DNA of 64,000 bases from JAVBMP01 sp031552195. Its GTDB lineage: Bacteria > Desulfobacterota > Desulfovibrionia > Desulfovibrionales > Desulfovibrionaceae. The DNA lies in NCBI GenBank assembly GCA_031552195.1, contig JAVBMT010000010.1:62001-126000 (forward strand), given 5' to 3'. This document shows, piece by piece, positions 51,702 to 60,815 of the stretch (the first letter of the stretch is position 1; every line of letters starts with the position of its first letter). Position numbers and translations under genes: made by a program. The notes beneath the pieces were generated by a model. It did no database searches and had not been told where the DNA came from. It saw only the letters and a program-made list of their open reading frames with translations.

Positions 51702-52535
51702 TCAATGCCCCGTAAGCAGGGAAAAAAGCAATTTTTTTTCGTCGCTATGCACCAGCACGTTCGGGCAAGCGCTTTTATCGCAGTTTCCTGTTACGGCAAT
51801 GCGGTTTTTCCCCTGGCGCTTGGCGTCGTACATGGCGTTGTCGGCCTGGCAGAGCAGTTCTTCCTGGCTTGCGGCGCAATTGTCAGTCAGAGCGGCTATG
51901 CCGCAGGAAAAAGTCATGTTGAACCGGTTGCCTTTATCGCATTCGAAAATTTCCTCGCGGAACGAAGCAAGCAGGCGTTCAGCCTGTTTGCGGGCCTGCT
52001 CCGGCTTTACCCCGGGCAGGATGATAACGAATTCCTCGCCGCCGATGCGGGCCGCGAAGTCGTAACTGCGTAAAGATTTGAGTATGTGGCTGCCCAAGCC
52101 TTCCAGCACCAGGTCGCCGCAGTGGTGGCCGTACGTGTCGTTGACCAGCTTGAAATTGTCAAGGTCGAGCATGGCCAGGCTAAGTGGAGTTTGCATCCTT
52201 TTGGCCCGGTCGTATTCAATGGAGAACCTTTCTTCAAAAAAGCGGCGGTTGGGCAGGCCGGTAAGCACGTCGTGGTCGCGCTGGAAGATAAGTTCGGAAA
52301 TGCGCGCGTGCAGGGAGGCCAGCGCTTCGGTGCTGGACGGACCGATAGGAATGCCGATCCAGCTGTCCAGGTTGTATTTGTTGGCCAGCTTGCGCCAGGT
52401 TGTTATATCCAGCCCGTTGAGCGCGCGGGCCACTATAATGGATCCTTTCGCGGCGTCCGGCACAAAACCGGAAACGATTTCTGAAAGATACTGGAACTCG
52501 GAAACGAGTTTTCTCTCCAGTTCCTCCCCCAGCAT
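51702..52535 (-). CDS. Diguanylate cyclase (GGDEF domain)
   Basis: 277 residues from ATG 52535, or 293 from 52583, which would overlap prfB; neither has a clear ribosome site, so coupling to prfB is likely. The N-terminal 110 residues are a helical unknown region. The GGDEF domain has LTGLPNRRFFEERF, the active site GGEEF and, five residues earlier, an RxxD (RSYD) inhibitory site, so it should make c-di-GMP with product feedback. The final 25 residues carry two cysteines. Confidence 0.92.
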   Translation of the reverse strand: MLGEELERKLVSEFQYLSEIVSGFVPDAAKGSIIVARALNGLDITTWRKLANKYNLDSWIGIPIGPSSTEALASLHARISELIFQRDHDVLTGLPNRRFFEERFSIEYDRAKRMQTPLSLAMLDLDNFKLVNDTYGHHCGDLVLEGLGSHILKSLRSYDFAARIGGEEFVIILPGVKPEQARKQAERLLASFREEIFECDKGNRFNMTFSCGIAALTDNCAASQEELLCQADNAMYDAKRQGKNRIAVTGNCDKSACPNVLVHSDEKKLLFSLLTGH

Positions 52536-52548
52536 GCGTTCGGCCGGT

Positions 52549-53674
52549 TCAGGCGTTCTTGTCGGTTTTGTTGGCGTGGGCATAAAGCAGGTTGTCCATT
52601 ATGAATTTGTCCAGGTTACCGTCCAATACGGCATCCACGTCCGTGGCTTCCGTGCCTGTGCGGTGGTCTTTCACCAAGCGGTATGGCTGCATGGTGTAAG
52701 TGCGTATCTGGCTGCCGAAGTTTATGGCTTCTTTTTCCTGATATTGGGCCTTTTTCCCGGCTTCCCGTTTTTCAAATTCAAGGTTGTAAAGCCTGGCCTT
52801 GAGGATTTTCATGGCGCTGTCTTTATTTTGATGCTGCGATTTTTCATTCTGGCATTGCACCACTATTCCGCTCGGCATATGGGTTATGCGCACGGCGGAG
52901 TTGGTGCGGTTGACGTGTTGCCCTCCGGCTCCGCTGGCGCGGAAGACGTCGATGCGCAGGTCCGCGTCGGCCACTTCTATTTTTATATTATCGCTCACAT
53001 CCGGAATAACGTCAATTGAAGCGAAAGAAGTGTGCCGCCGGCCGGACGAATCAAACGGGGAAATGCGGATAAGGCGGTGGATGCCGCGTTCGTTTTTCAG
53101 CAGCCCGAAGACGTTTTGCCCGGTAATGCGCAGGGTGACGCTTTTCACCCCCGCCTCTTCGCCGGCCAGAAAATCCAGGGTTTCGGTCTGGCACGCGTGG
53201 CGGTCGGCCCAGCGCAAATACATGCGCAACAGCATTTCCGCCCAGTCTTGCGCTTCCGTTCCGCCCGCGCCGGGGTGAATTTCAAGAATGGCCGGGTGGC
53301 GGTCTTCTTCCTCGCCAAGCAACAGGGCCATTTCCGCTTCCTCGATCATGGCGGCAAGGGAGGCCACAGCCTCCGCAAGCTGTTCCATGGCCTCTTCGCT
53401 TTCTTCTTCCGCCGCCAGTTCAAGCCAGTCACTCACGCTTTCATGCCCGGCGAAAAGGCGGGCGAAGTCGGCCAGTTCACCTTCGATCAGGCTTTTTTCC
53501 TTGAGCACCGGGGTCAGTTTTTCCGGTTCTGACCATGCCTCCGGAGCTCCAAGCTGGAACTCTATTTCCTTAAGGCGGCGTTCAGTGGCGTCCGTGTCAA
53601 AGACGCCTCCGCAGCGATTCAAATTTGACCGACAGTTCAGCGGATTCGGAACGCAATTCGGAAAGCTGGCGCAT
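52549..53674 (-). CDS. prfB: Peptide chain release factor 2, with programmed +1 frameshift
   Basis: RF2 releases the chain at UGA and UAA. The reading starts at ATG 53674 (25 codons, MRQLSELRSESAEL...) and meets an in-frame TGA at 53597-53599 after CTT. A +1 shift, skipping T 53599, joins to GAC at 53598 and the long frame down to 52549, giving 374 residues. The shift site CTTTGAC is preceded by the Shine-Dalgarno-like GGAGG and CGT, the arrangement known in E. coli. Hallmarks: the anticodon-like SPF (SPFDSSGRR) and the catalytic GGQ (GAGGQHVN). AAGGAT precedes the start; lnt ends 6 bases before. Confidence 0.96.
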
Positions 53675-53680
53675 TGTAAA

Positions 53681-55579
53681 CTATCCTTTTCGCGACCTGT
53701 ATGCGCAGTATCCAGCCAGCAGAAGAGGCAGGGAAGCCATTGCGGCGATAAGCGCGAAATACAGCTCATGATAAATTGTTAATCGGTTATTGGTAACAGC
53801 AATGCCGGAAAGCTGCAACGGTTTAAACAATAATCCGCGGGTCAGAATCTCACCGCGGTCGCTGATAAGCGCGCTTATGCCGGTGTTGGTGGAACGGGCC
53901 AGGTAGCGCCCCTGTTCGACGGCGCGCATGGCGGCCTGCTGCAGGTGCTGTTCCGCCGCCGGGCTGTGGCCGAACCATGCGTCATTGCTCACGCTCGCAA
54001 GCAGGTTGGCCCCTTCTTTCACCCTGGCCTGGGCCAGGTCGGGGAATATCGCCTCGTAGCAAATAAGCGGCCCCAGAATGAGCCTGGCTTCGGCCGGGTC
54101 AAAATTACGCACGGAATGGAGTTTGAGATTCTTGTCATAAAAATCGGTAATTTCTATCGTGCTTTTAGATCCGCCCGGAGTAAAGAAATAGCCCTGCAAA
54201 AATTCCGTGGCGAAAGGTATCGGCAGGTCAAGGGGAATGTATTCACCGAAGGGCACCAGGTGAACCTTGTCGTAGCTTCCTCCGTCGTTGCCGTTTTTGT
54301 CAACCAGCACCAGACGGTTGTAAAGCTTGCGTTTACCCTGGTCCATTTCGTAAGCCGGGCTTCCCAAAAGCAAAGGCACGCCCTCGGCGCGCGCGAAAGA
54401 GCGGACTGGTCCGGCCAGAAGCTTGTCGCGCTGAAAATAAAAGGGAATGGCTGTTTCCGGCCATATCAACAGGTCGGGCCCGGCAGCGTCTTTCACGGCG
54501 CCGGTTTCCCCGCCCTCAGGGCTGGAAGATGAACCGCCGTAGCCGTCCCGGGCCGCCGCTTGTCCGGGAACGTTTTCCGCAGCATGCGGGGCTGACCGCG
54601 TGCCTTCCCTTTCAGCCGGGTCGTCGCCGCCGGTCCAGGCGGCGACGTATTGCTGTGAAAGCCATATATATTGGCGAACGGTGAAATTTTGCCAGGAAGG
54701 TTCCCATTTCACGTCTTGCTGCAAGTTGCCCTGAATGATGCCGATTTTAACCTGGCGCCAGGCGGGGGCTATTTCTTTTTGCCGGTTCAGCACGCTATGG
54801 CCGTAGCTGAAAATACCGAAAAAAACTGAAAGGGCCAGAGCGGCGAAAAGCATGAGGCTGGCCGGGCCGCGTCCGGAAAATAAAACCGGGGCGCGCCGCC
54901 CGGCCGTTCTTTGCGGGGTGGGGCCGTCCGCATTTTCCGGCGCTTTTTTTTCAACTTGCGTGGCGGTTGAAAAAATCGCGGTTCCGGCCGCGCCTTGCGC
55001 CAGGCAAACGGACACGAAGGCGTAAAGGGCTGAAAGGCCGTAAGCGCCGAACAGCGAAGCGCCCTGTATGAAAACGGGCCATGGAACCAGTGAGGAAGAG
55101 AGGGTGAGCCAGGGAAAACCGGTCATAAACCAGCCGCGCAGCCATTCCAGGCCGCCCCAGGCCAGAGCGGCCCCGAAAACGGCCGCCAAAGGGTGGGCGT
55201 TTCGGCGGACCAAACGGCAAAAAAGGCCGAACAGCGCGCCGTAAAGCCCGACATAAGAGCCGAGCAGCAAGGCGGCCGCTCCTCCGGCCACCCAGGGCGC
55301 GCCGGCGAAATCGTGCATGGGCACACTGACCCAGTAAAGGCCGCCAGCCGCGCCAAGGGCCAAAGGCAACCATCCGTAAAAGGCGGCCTGGGAAAGGCTT
55401 CTTTCCGGATGGACCAGCCAGTAAATGGCGCCGGGAAGGAAAAGGGCGCAGAAAGGCAGCTGGCGCCATTGATTGGGAAAGGCAAGCGTGAAAAGCGCCG
55501 CGGCGCAAAGGGCCGTAAAAACGGAAATCGGCTTTCCGGGCGCGCCCGAAGCCGGTATGCAGGCTGTTTTTTTACTCAT
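53681..55579 (-). CDS. lnt: Apolipoprotein N-acyltransferase
   Basis: Adds the third acyl chain to lipoproteins in the inner membrane. 632 residues, about 100 more than common because of two low-complexity inserts: one before the last N-terminal membrane segments (QVEKKAPENADGPTPQ) and one before the catalytic domain (GGSSSSPEGGETG). The nitrilase triad is present: Glu in WPETAIPF, Lys in DKVHLVPFGEY, Cys in LICYEAIFPD. ATG 55579 is used; the frame reaches 55606 into the 3' end of RNase P RNA. Its ribosome site is poor. Confidence 0.94.
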   Translation of the reverse strand: MSKKTACIPASGAPGKPISVFTALCAAALFTLAFPNQWRQLPFCALFLPGAIYWLVHPERSLSQAAFYGWLPLALGAAGGLYWVSVPMHDFAGAPWVAGGAAALLLGSYVGLYGALFGLFCRLVRRNAHPLAAVFGAALAWGGLEWLRGWFMTGFPWLTLSSSLVPWPVFIQGASLFGAYGLSALYAFVSVCLAQGAAGTAIFSTATQVEKKAPENADGPTPQRTAGRRAPVLFSGRGPASLMLFAALALSVFFGIFSYGHSVLNRQKEIAPAWRQVKIGIIQGNLQQDVKWEPSWQNFTVRQYIWLSQQYVAAWTGGDDPAEREGTRSAPHAAENVPGQAAARDGYGGSSSSPEGGETGAVKDAAGPDLLIWPETAIPFYFQRDKLLAGPVRSFARAEGVPLLLGSPAYEMDQGKRKLYNRLVLVDKNGNDGGSYDKVHLVPFGEYIPLDLPIPFATEFLQGYFFTPGGSKSTIEITDFYDKNLKLHSVRNFDPAEARLILGPLICYEAIFPDLAQARVKEGANLLASVSNDAWFGHSPAAEQHLQQAAMRAVEQGRYLARSTNTGISALISDRGEILTRGLLFKPLQLSGIAVTNNRLTIYHELYFALIAAMASLPLLLAGYCAYRSRKG

Positions 55580-55597
55580 AACTGTGTAACGAACGGC

Positions 55598-55976
55598 GGC
55601 GGGCAAAGGGGCCGGACTATAAGCCGGGTTCTGTTCCTGCCTTGGCAGGCGGCCGACATTCCTCTAGGGCGGCGGTTGCCCGCCGCCTCAAGCAACCTAC
55701 CCGGGAGCAGGCCGGGCCGGCCTGTCGCTCCCCTATTTGGTCTTGCTTCGAACGGGGTTTGCCTAGCTTATTGCGTCGCCGCAATAACTGGTGGGCTCTT
55801 GCCCCACCGTTTCACCCTTACCGGCGGCCGTGCGGCCCCGGCGGTCTGCTTTCTGTTGCGCTTTCCAAGGGTCGCCCCTCCTGGGAGTTACCCAGCGTCA
55901 TGCCCTCTGAAGCCCGGACTTTCCTCCCCGAGCCTTGCAGCTCGCGGCGTCGGCCCGTCCGGCCCCTTTGCCCGCC
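55598..55976 (-). ncRNA. rnpB: RNase P RNA (class A)
   Basis: Catalytic RNA of tRNA 5' processing. Read on the minus strand it shows GAGGAAAGTCCGGGC, the conserved ACAGAAA, GCAAACCCC-like (AGGCAAACCCCG), GTTCGAAGCAAGACC and the 3' AGAACCCGGCTTATAG. The outermost helix P1 pairs 55598-55617 with 55957-55976 over 20 bases without mismatch. The ends given are the limits of this helix. It lies between the zinc-ribbon gene and lnt, overlapping no coding sequence with the chosen lnt start. Confidence 0.95.
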
Positions 55977-56025
55977 TCCGTTCGTTTTTTCCCGTTTTGG
56001 GGCCGTCTTTAATAAAGAGCGGCTG

Positions 56026-56766
56026 TTATTCCGCCGGGCCGTCTTCCTTGAAATGTTCAGCCCAGTAAATAAGGCGCTGGCAGTTCGGGCAGGAAAGAAT
56101 CTGCGTGCCTTTCTGCAGTTCGATAAATCCCTGGGGCGGAACGGCGATGTGGCAGCCGCTGCATATTCCGGCGTGCACCGGAACAATGACCGGGTGAGAC
56201 AGGCGTTCGCGTATGAATTCATAGCGCGAAAGCACTGGCAAAGGAACGACCTTGCCGGTGTCGCGGCGGCGCAGGTCAAGCTGGGCCAGGGCGCTCTGGG
56301 CGGCTTCCATGCGCTCGGCCAGGGTGGCTTCGCGGGCTTCCAGCGCTTCCTTGATTTTGCCGAATTCCGCTTCGAACTCTTCAAACGCTCCGGTCTGGCG
56401 GGCCATTTCTTCCGCGAGAAGCATTTTTTCCTCTTCCCGGCCGCGGGTGGAGCGCTCAAGCGAGTCCATTTCGCGCATCATGGCCTGATATTCCTTGCTG
56501 TTTCCAACCTGCATGAGCTTGCTTTTGCTTTTTTTCAGGCGTCCGGTCTCATCTTCTATGTCGCCCAGTATGCGCCTTTCCTGCTCTTTAAGATGCTCAA
56601 GCTTGTCGTTCAGGCGTTCGCGCGAGGCCTGCATGGACGCGAAACTGGCGCGCAGTTCTTCCACTTCTTTCGGGGCGTTTATAAGTTCCTGGCGCAGAAC
56701 GTGAATTTCATCGTCAACCTTCTGCAATGCAACCAGCTGTTCAATCTGTTTAAGATAAAGGCTCAA
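56026..56766 (-). CDS. Coiled-coil protein with C4 zinc ribbon
   Basis: 246 residues. Most of it (about 10-180) is a charged coiled coil (LVALQKVDDEIHVLRQEL, ending near RRRDTG). The C-terminus has a zinc ribbon with CSGCH and CPNCQRLIY. This architecture (zf-RING_7/COG1579) is widespread and often next to a Nif3-like gene, as here; precise function is unknown. The start is TTG 56766, because CGGAGG lies 6 bases before it and no ATG is suitable; an in-frame TTG at 56799 is the alternative. Confidence 0.9.
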   Translation of the reverse strand: MSLYLKQIEQLVALQKVDDEIHVLRQELINAPKEVEELRASFASMQASRERLNDKLEHLKEQERRILGDIEDETGRLKKSKSKLMQVGNSKEYQAMMREMDSLERSTRGREEEKMLLAEEMARQTGAFEEFEAEFGKIKEALEAREATLAERMEAAQSALAQLDLRRRDTGKVVPLPVLSRYEFIRERLSHPVIVPVHAGICSGCHIAVPPQGFIELQKGTQILSCPNCQRLIYWAEHFKEDGPAE

Positions 56767-56833
56767 GGAGTACCTCCGTTGTATAGTGCCCTTCCGCAAG
56801 GCGGAGCGGCTTATTTGTCTGAATTCTTTCCGG

Positions 56834-57841
56834 CTAGAGCTGTTCGATGGTGAATGGGTCGCTGGAACTGAAAAAACTGACCCTTATTTCCGGCATGCTT
56901 TCTTCAAGCAACAGGGCGAAGCGGCGGACCATCTCCTCTTCAAGGCTGAAATGCCCCACGTCAAGCACCCTGATTTGCGCTTCCTGCGCGGCGTGATATT
57001 TCACGTCTCCGGTAATGAACACGTTGGCCCCGGCTTCTTCGGCCTTTTCGAGCAAGGAAGAGCCGGAACCGGGGCAGCAGGCGACGCGCGCGACGGTTTT
57101 AGGAACGGGGCCGCAGGCTGACCACTGGCGTATGCCGGTAGCTTCAGCAAAGTGGCGGCAAAAATCCGCATAGGGCAGGGGAGAGGGCAGGTCGCCGTAA
57201 AAGCCCAGCCCGGCGTAACTTCCAGGAGCGTCAGGGCGCGCTTCCAGCGGAACCCAGAAGGCTGCCGGGGCGATTTCCAGCAGGCGCTTGCGGGCTTTCG
57301 GCCAGAGGTTCGCCGGGCACGACAATATGGCGCCGTTCCCGTCCTGGGTTACCGTCAGGTCCAGCTCCGGCGGAAGCGCGCCCTCGTTGCCGTTGGTCCG
57401 TTCAATGAATTTTTCGGCCTTTTTCACCTGGGTGTAAAAAGACAGGCGCGGGTTGAACGCTGTTATTTCCATAATACGGCGGTTTTTCAGGCCGAGGGCG
57501 TCGGCCGCCCAGGTTGCCGGCCCGGCCGGGTTGGAGTCAAGCGAGGTGTGGGCGCTGTAAAGCCAGGCCTGGTTGGCCAGAAGCAGATATAAAACCCTGT
57601 GGTAAGAGTCCAGCTTGTCTGGAAAGCGCGGTTTAAGGGCCAGGGGGTGGTGGCTCAGAATGAAATCCGCCCCCTGCTCCAGGGCCCGGCTGATGTTTCC
57701 GGGCGAAGGGTCAAGCATAACCGCGACAAATTCCGCGGATTGGCGGTTTGAAGGAACCTGCACCCCGCTTTTGTCCCAGGGGGCGGCGTATCCCGGCACC
57801 GCTATTTTTTCTATAATATTAATTATTTCCGCTATTTGCAT
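56834..57841 (-). CDS. Nif3-like dinuclear metal centre protein
   Basis: 335 residues, the NIF3/DUF34 family, a hexameric protein with two metals. Metal ligands are visible in SHHPLALK, AHTSLD and near the end DVGHFSLEEE. The central insert (about 120-220) is the CutA-like domain of the longer family members. The function remains debated (metal insertase, cyclohydrolase). It starts ATG 57841 without a clear ribosome site, and a terminator-like hairpin lies 21 bases upstream. Confidence 0.92.
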   Translation of the reverse strand: MQIAEIINIIEKIAVPGYAAPWDKSGVQVPSNRQSAEFVAVMLDPSPGNISRALEQGADFILSHHPLALKPRFPDKLDSYHRVLYLLLANQAWLYSAHTSLDSNPAGPATWAADALGLKNRRIMEITAFNPRLSFYTQVKKAEKFIERTNGNEGALPPELDLTVTQDGNGAILSCPANLWPKARKRLLEIAPAAFWVPLEARPDAPGSYAGLGFYGDLPSPLPYADFCRHFAEATGIRQWSACGPVPKTVARVACCPGSGSSLLEKAEEAGANVFITGDVKYHAAQEAQIRVLDVGHFSLEEEMVRRFALLLEESMPEIRVSFFSSSDPFTIEQL

Positions 57842-58227
57842 TGAAATATCGCCAGATTAAAAAGGGTGCTTCCGTATTTTTCCGGAAGCACCCTTCTCAC
57901 TAAAATTGAGGTTGGAGCGTGGCGGTCTGCCCGCCAGCGCCGCCTGTCAGCCTGGGAATATGCCAAATTTTTCTCCGTCGCGTATAAACTTTAACGATTT
58001 TTAATGCCTGAGGGCGGGCCGCGTCAAGTTGTTTTTTCTTTTAGCTGTGCGGACCTGTCAAGAACGCTCTTCCCTTTTATGCGAAAGGGTGTTATATTTT
58101 AAAAATGCTTTATAGTTAAGGCATTATTCTAAAAAATACTTAGGAGGCGGTCCCTTGCGGGCTGTTTTTCCCGGACGGTTTTGGGGTAAACCGGCCCGGT
58201 CGAGAGGCGGTCACGGGATAACACTGC
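57842..58227. other. Divergent intergenic region between the Nif3-like gene and motA
   Basis: 386 bases. No gene is seen. It contains a leftward terminator at the Nif3-like leader (57859-57895), a second hairpin near 57917-57942 and an AT-rich zone (58080-58140) probably holding the motA promoter. A small leftward RNA ending at the terminator is possible. Confidence 0.5.
57859..57895 (-). terminator. Terminator or attenuator hairpin in the Nif3-like leader
   Basis: AAGGGTGCTTCCG (57862-57874) pairs exactly with 57883-57895 around an 8-base loop. On the minus strand a run of five T follows (A residues 57859-57863). It lies between the divergent promoters and ATG 57841, so it ends a short leftward transcript or attenuates the gene. 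Confidence 0.75.
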
Positions 58228-59070
58228 ATGTTAGCTATCATAGGTTTCATAGTAGTTTTCGGGTCTGTGCTCGGGGGGTTCATACTCAGCCACGGCGACC
58301 CTGTCCTTTTGTGGCAGCCCTATGAGCTCCTTATTATTCTTGGCGCCGCCATAGGCGCGTTTGTGGTCTCCTGTACAAGCCATGTGCTCAAGCTTTCCTT
58401 GAAATCGCTCCCCAAGGCTTTTTTCGGAAAGGGCATCGGGCACGATAATTACACGCAGGTTCTGGCCCTTTTGCATGCGCTTTTCACCAAGATGCACCGC
58501 GAGGGCATAATCAGCATCGAAAAAGATATTGAAGACCCGAAAAGCAGCGGGCTGTTTCAGCGTTTTCCCCTGGTTTGCCAGGATCTGACGGCCTGCTACT
58601 TCATCGGCGACACCATGCGCACCTACCTTACCACAGGCAAGGGAGACGACCTTGGCGCTCTGATGGACGCCGACCTTAAAAGCATCACGGGTGAAGACGA
58701 TATCCCGTTCCACAACATCAATCGAATGGCGGAGTCTTTGCCCGGCATGGGCATAGTGGCCGCCGTTCTCGGCGTCGTTCTCACCATGAGCATGATTTCC
58801 GAGCCGCCCGAAGTGCTCGGCCACCATATCGGCGCGGCCCTTATCGGAACTTTTTTGGGTATTCTGCTCTGCTACGGCGTGTTCGGACCCCTGGCGGCCA
58901 AAGTGGAAAACATGGCGCATGAACGCGCCTGCTACCTCAAGTGCATACGCGAAGCCGTGATGGCCGCCCTGAAGGGTTTTTCCCCCATGGTGGCCCTGGA
59001 ATACGGCCGCCGCTCCATACCGCCGAGCTATCGTCCGACTTTTTCGGAAATGGAACAAACCCTAAAATAG
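58228..59070 (+). CDS. motA: Flagellar motor stator protein MotA
   Basis: 280 residues, four membrane segments: IIGFIVVFGSVLGGFIL at the start, AIGAFVVSC, then GMGIVAAVLGVVLTMSM and GTFLGILLCYGVFGPLA. The cytoplasmic loop with REGIISIEKDIEDP is typical. MotA and MotB form the ion-driven stator. The stator gene pair lies here without other flagellar genes, as is common in Desulfovibrio. Confidence 0.95.
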   Translation: MLAIIGFIVVFGSVLGGFILSHGDPVLLWQPYELLIILGAAIGAFVVSCTSHVLKLSLKSLPKAFFGKGIGHDNYTQVLALLHALFTKMHREGIISIEKDIEDPKSSGLFQRFPLVCQDLTACYFIGDTMRTYLTTGKGDDLGALMDADLKSITGEDDIPFHNINRMAESLPGMGIVAAVLGVVLTMSMISEPPEVLGHHIGAALIGTFLGILLCYGVFGPLAAKVENMAHERACYLKCIREAVMAALKGFSPMVALEYGRRSIPPSYRPTFSEMEQTLK

Positions 59071-59161
59071 TTTTTTGCCTGGCCGCGTGACCTGAAAACG
59101 GAAAAACGGCGGCGGAAAATCAGCCCCGGCCCCGCATGCCGGGGTTTCAGACGGAGATTGT

Positions 59162-59872
59162 ATGGGCGGCGGCGGTTCATGGAAAGTTGCATATGCCGAC
59201 TTTGTCACGGCGATGATGGCCTTTTTCCTGCTTATGTGGATTCTGGCCATGGTTCCAAAAGACAAGCTTGTGCAGATTTCCGGCTACTTCAAAGCCCCTG
59301 GAGGTTATGACACAAATAGCCCGACCTCCATCAACGCCCCGCCGATAACCGCCCCTCAGGATCCTTCCAGCTTCAAGGTTCCGGAAGGCAGCGAAAATAA
59401 CGTGGCTATCGCCAAAGCCCTTAAGGGCGTTCTGGAGGAATCAGGCATAGCCACGGAGGAAGCAGCCACCAGCAACGCCGGGTCAGGCGTGCTTCTGCGC
59501 GTTACCGGCAACGCCATGTTCGCCCCGAACAGCGTTGAGCTTTCTCCAACCGGAAAAAGGATTCTTGACCGCGTTATCAAGGTGATGAAAGAGTTCAAGG
59601 TTTACCTTGTTGTGCGCGGGCACTCCTCCGCCAACGAAGACGGCCGCCCGCTTTTTGCCTCCAAATGGGAACTCTCGGCCGCCCGCTCAACAGCTGCCGT
59701 GCGTTATATCATTGAGCAGGGCGGCATAGACCCGCGCATGATCATGAGCGTCGCCTTTGCTGATACGAGGCCTCAGGTTCCGGATTCCGCGAACGTGGAA
59801 ACTCCGCAAAACCGGCGTGTGGAATTTTATTTCCACAAACCGGACGTTGCGAGCAATATTATGGGATATTGA
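59162..59872 (+). CDS. motB: Flagellar motor stator protein MotB
   Basis: 236 residues. A short Gly-rich N-terminus, then the membrane helix with the ion-carrying Asp in YADFVTAMMAFFLLMW, a plug/linker, and an OmpA-like peptidoglycan-binding domain from about 110 (RGHSSANEDG, SAARSTAAVRYI, RVEFYF). The N-terminus is shorter than usual: only MGGGGSWKVA precedes the Asp region. ATG 59162 has GGAG 6 bases before. motA ends 91 bases upstream, with a GCCCCGGC-type hairpin between. Confidence 0.94.
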   Translation: MGGGGSWKVAYADFVTAMMAFFLLMWILAMVPKDKLVQISGYFKAPGGYDTNSPTSINAPPITAPQDPSSFKVPEGSENNVAIAKALKGVLEESGIATEEAATSNAGSGVLLRVTGNAMFAPNSVELSPTGKRILDRVIKVMKEFKVYLVVRGHSSANEDGRPLFASKWELSAARSTAAVRYIIEQGGIDPRMIMSVAFADTRPQVPDSANVETPQNRRVEFYFHKPDVASNIMGY

Positions 59873-60143
59873 GCAATTGCCCCGGTTTTACGGGTGGCGC
59901 GGCGGATTCGCGCGCTTAGTTTTTCAGGCCGGTAAAAGCCCGCGCGTTTAAGGCGGGTTTTGCGTTTGCCCGGTGCGGAACAGCGATTTAAATCGGCAAA
60001 TTTGGATTGTTCACACGCCAGCCCGGCTGGCCCCTCATTTTTCAGCAAGCCGCGGCGGCTTGCCGCCTGGATGATGCTCCAGAGGCCGAATCAGACATTT
60101 ACCCAGGCGTTTCGATTCTGTTTTTACCTAAAGGAAAGTTCCT

Positions 60144-60815
60144 ATGCAAATGAAAGATGTCAAAGTGTTGGGCGCGTTCGCCCTGTTAATTGCGGCTTTC
60201 CTGCTTACCCCCGGGGCGTTGGACAAATTTATCGAGCTTACCGGAGCGTATCCCTTCCTGATGGGCTTCGTCAAATTCGCCTTGCTGGCCACTTTTGGGG
60301 AATGCCTGGCCCTGCGCCTAACTTCAGGCGGCTATAACAAGCCTGGTTTCGGCATTTTGGCGCACGCCGTGGTCTGGGGTTTTCTCGGCATCGGCATCGG
60401 GGCCGCGTTCACTGTTTTCGGCGGCGGCGTGCCTTTGTTGCTTCAGCAGATCGGTTTGCCCACGGGCGGAACAGACTTCGGCACACGTCTGCTGCAGGCC
60501 TTTTCCACCAGCTTTTGCATTAACGTGATTTTCGCCCCCGTGTTCATGACCTTCCATAAAATAACCGACCTGCATATAGCCGACCATGGCGGCAAGGTCA
60601 GTTGCCTGCTCAAGCCCATTCCCATGGGGAAAAACCTCGGGCGCATCAATTGGAACGTAATGTGGGGCTTTGTTTTCAAGAAAACCCTGCCTCTGTTCTG
60701 GATACCGGCCCACACGCTCACGTTTATGCTTCCCGGCCATTTCAGGGTGCTGTTCGCCGCCGCCCTGGGCGTAGTGCTTGGCATTATTCTGGCTTTTGCC
60801 GCCAGCAAGAAATAA
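60144..60815 (+). CDS. Unknown integral membrane protein
   Basis: 223 residues with about five hydrophobic segments (VLGAFALLIAAFLL, YPFLMGFVKFALLATFG, GFLGIGIGAAFTVFGG, LLQAFSTSFCINVIFAPVFMTF, VLFAAALGVVLGIILAF). The segment WNVMWGFVFKKTLPLFWIP recalls the Mpv17/PMP22 family, but I would not assign it. TAAAGGAAAG precedes ATG 60144. It stands alone between motB and mop and is followed by its own terminator. Confidence 0.82.
   Translation: MQMKDVKVLGAFALLIAAFLLTPGALDKFIELTGAYPFLMGFVKFALLATFGECLALRLTSGGYNKPGFGILAHAVVWGFLGIGIGAAFTVFGGGVPLLLQQIGLPTGGTDFGTRLLQAFSTSFCINVIFAPVFMTFHKITDLHIADHGGKVSCLLKPIPMGKNLGRINWNVMWGFVFKKTLPLFWIPAHTLTFMLPGHFRVLFAAALGVVLGIILAFAASKK

Noticed and set aside
55642..56853. 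403-codon plus-strand frame
   Set aside because: It runs over RNase P RNA and the antisense of the zinc-ribbon gene; the conserved RNA explains the sequence.
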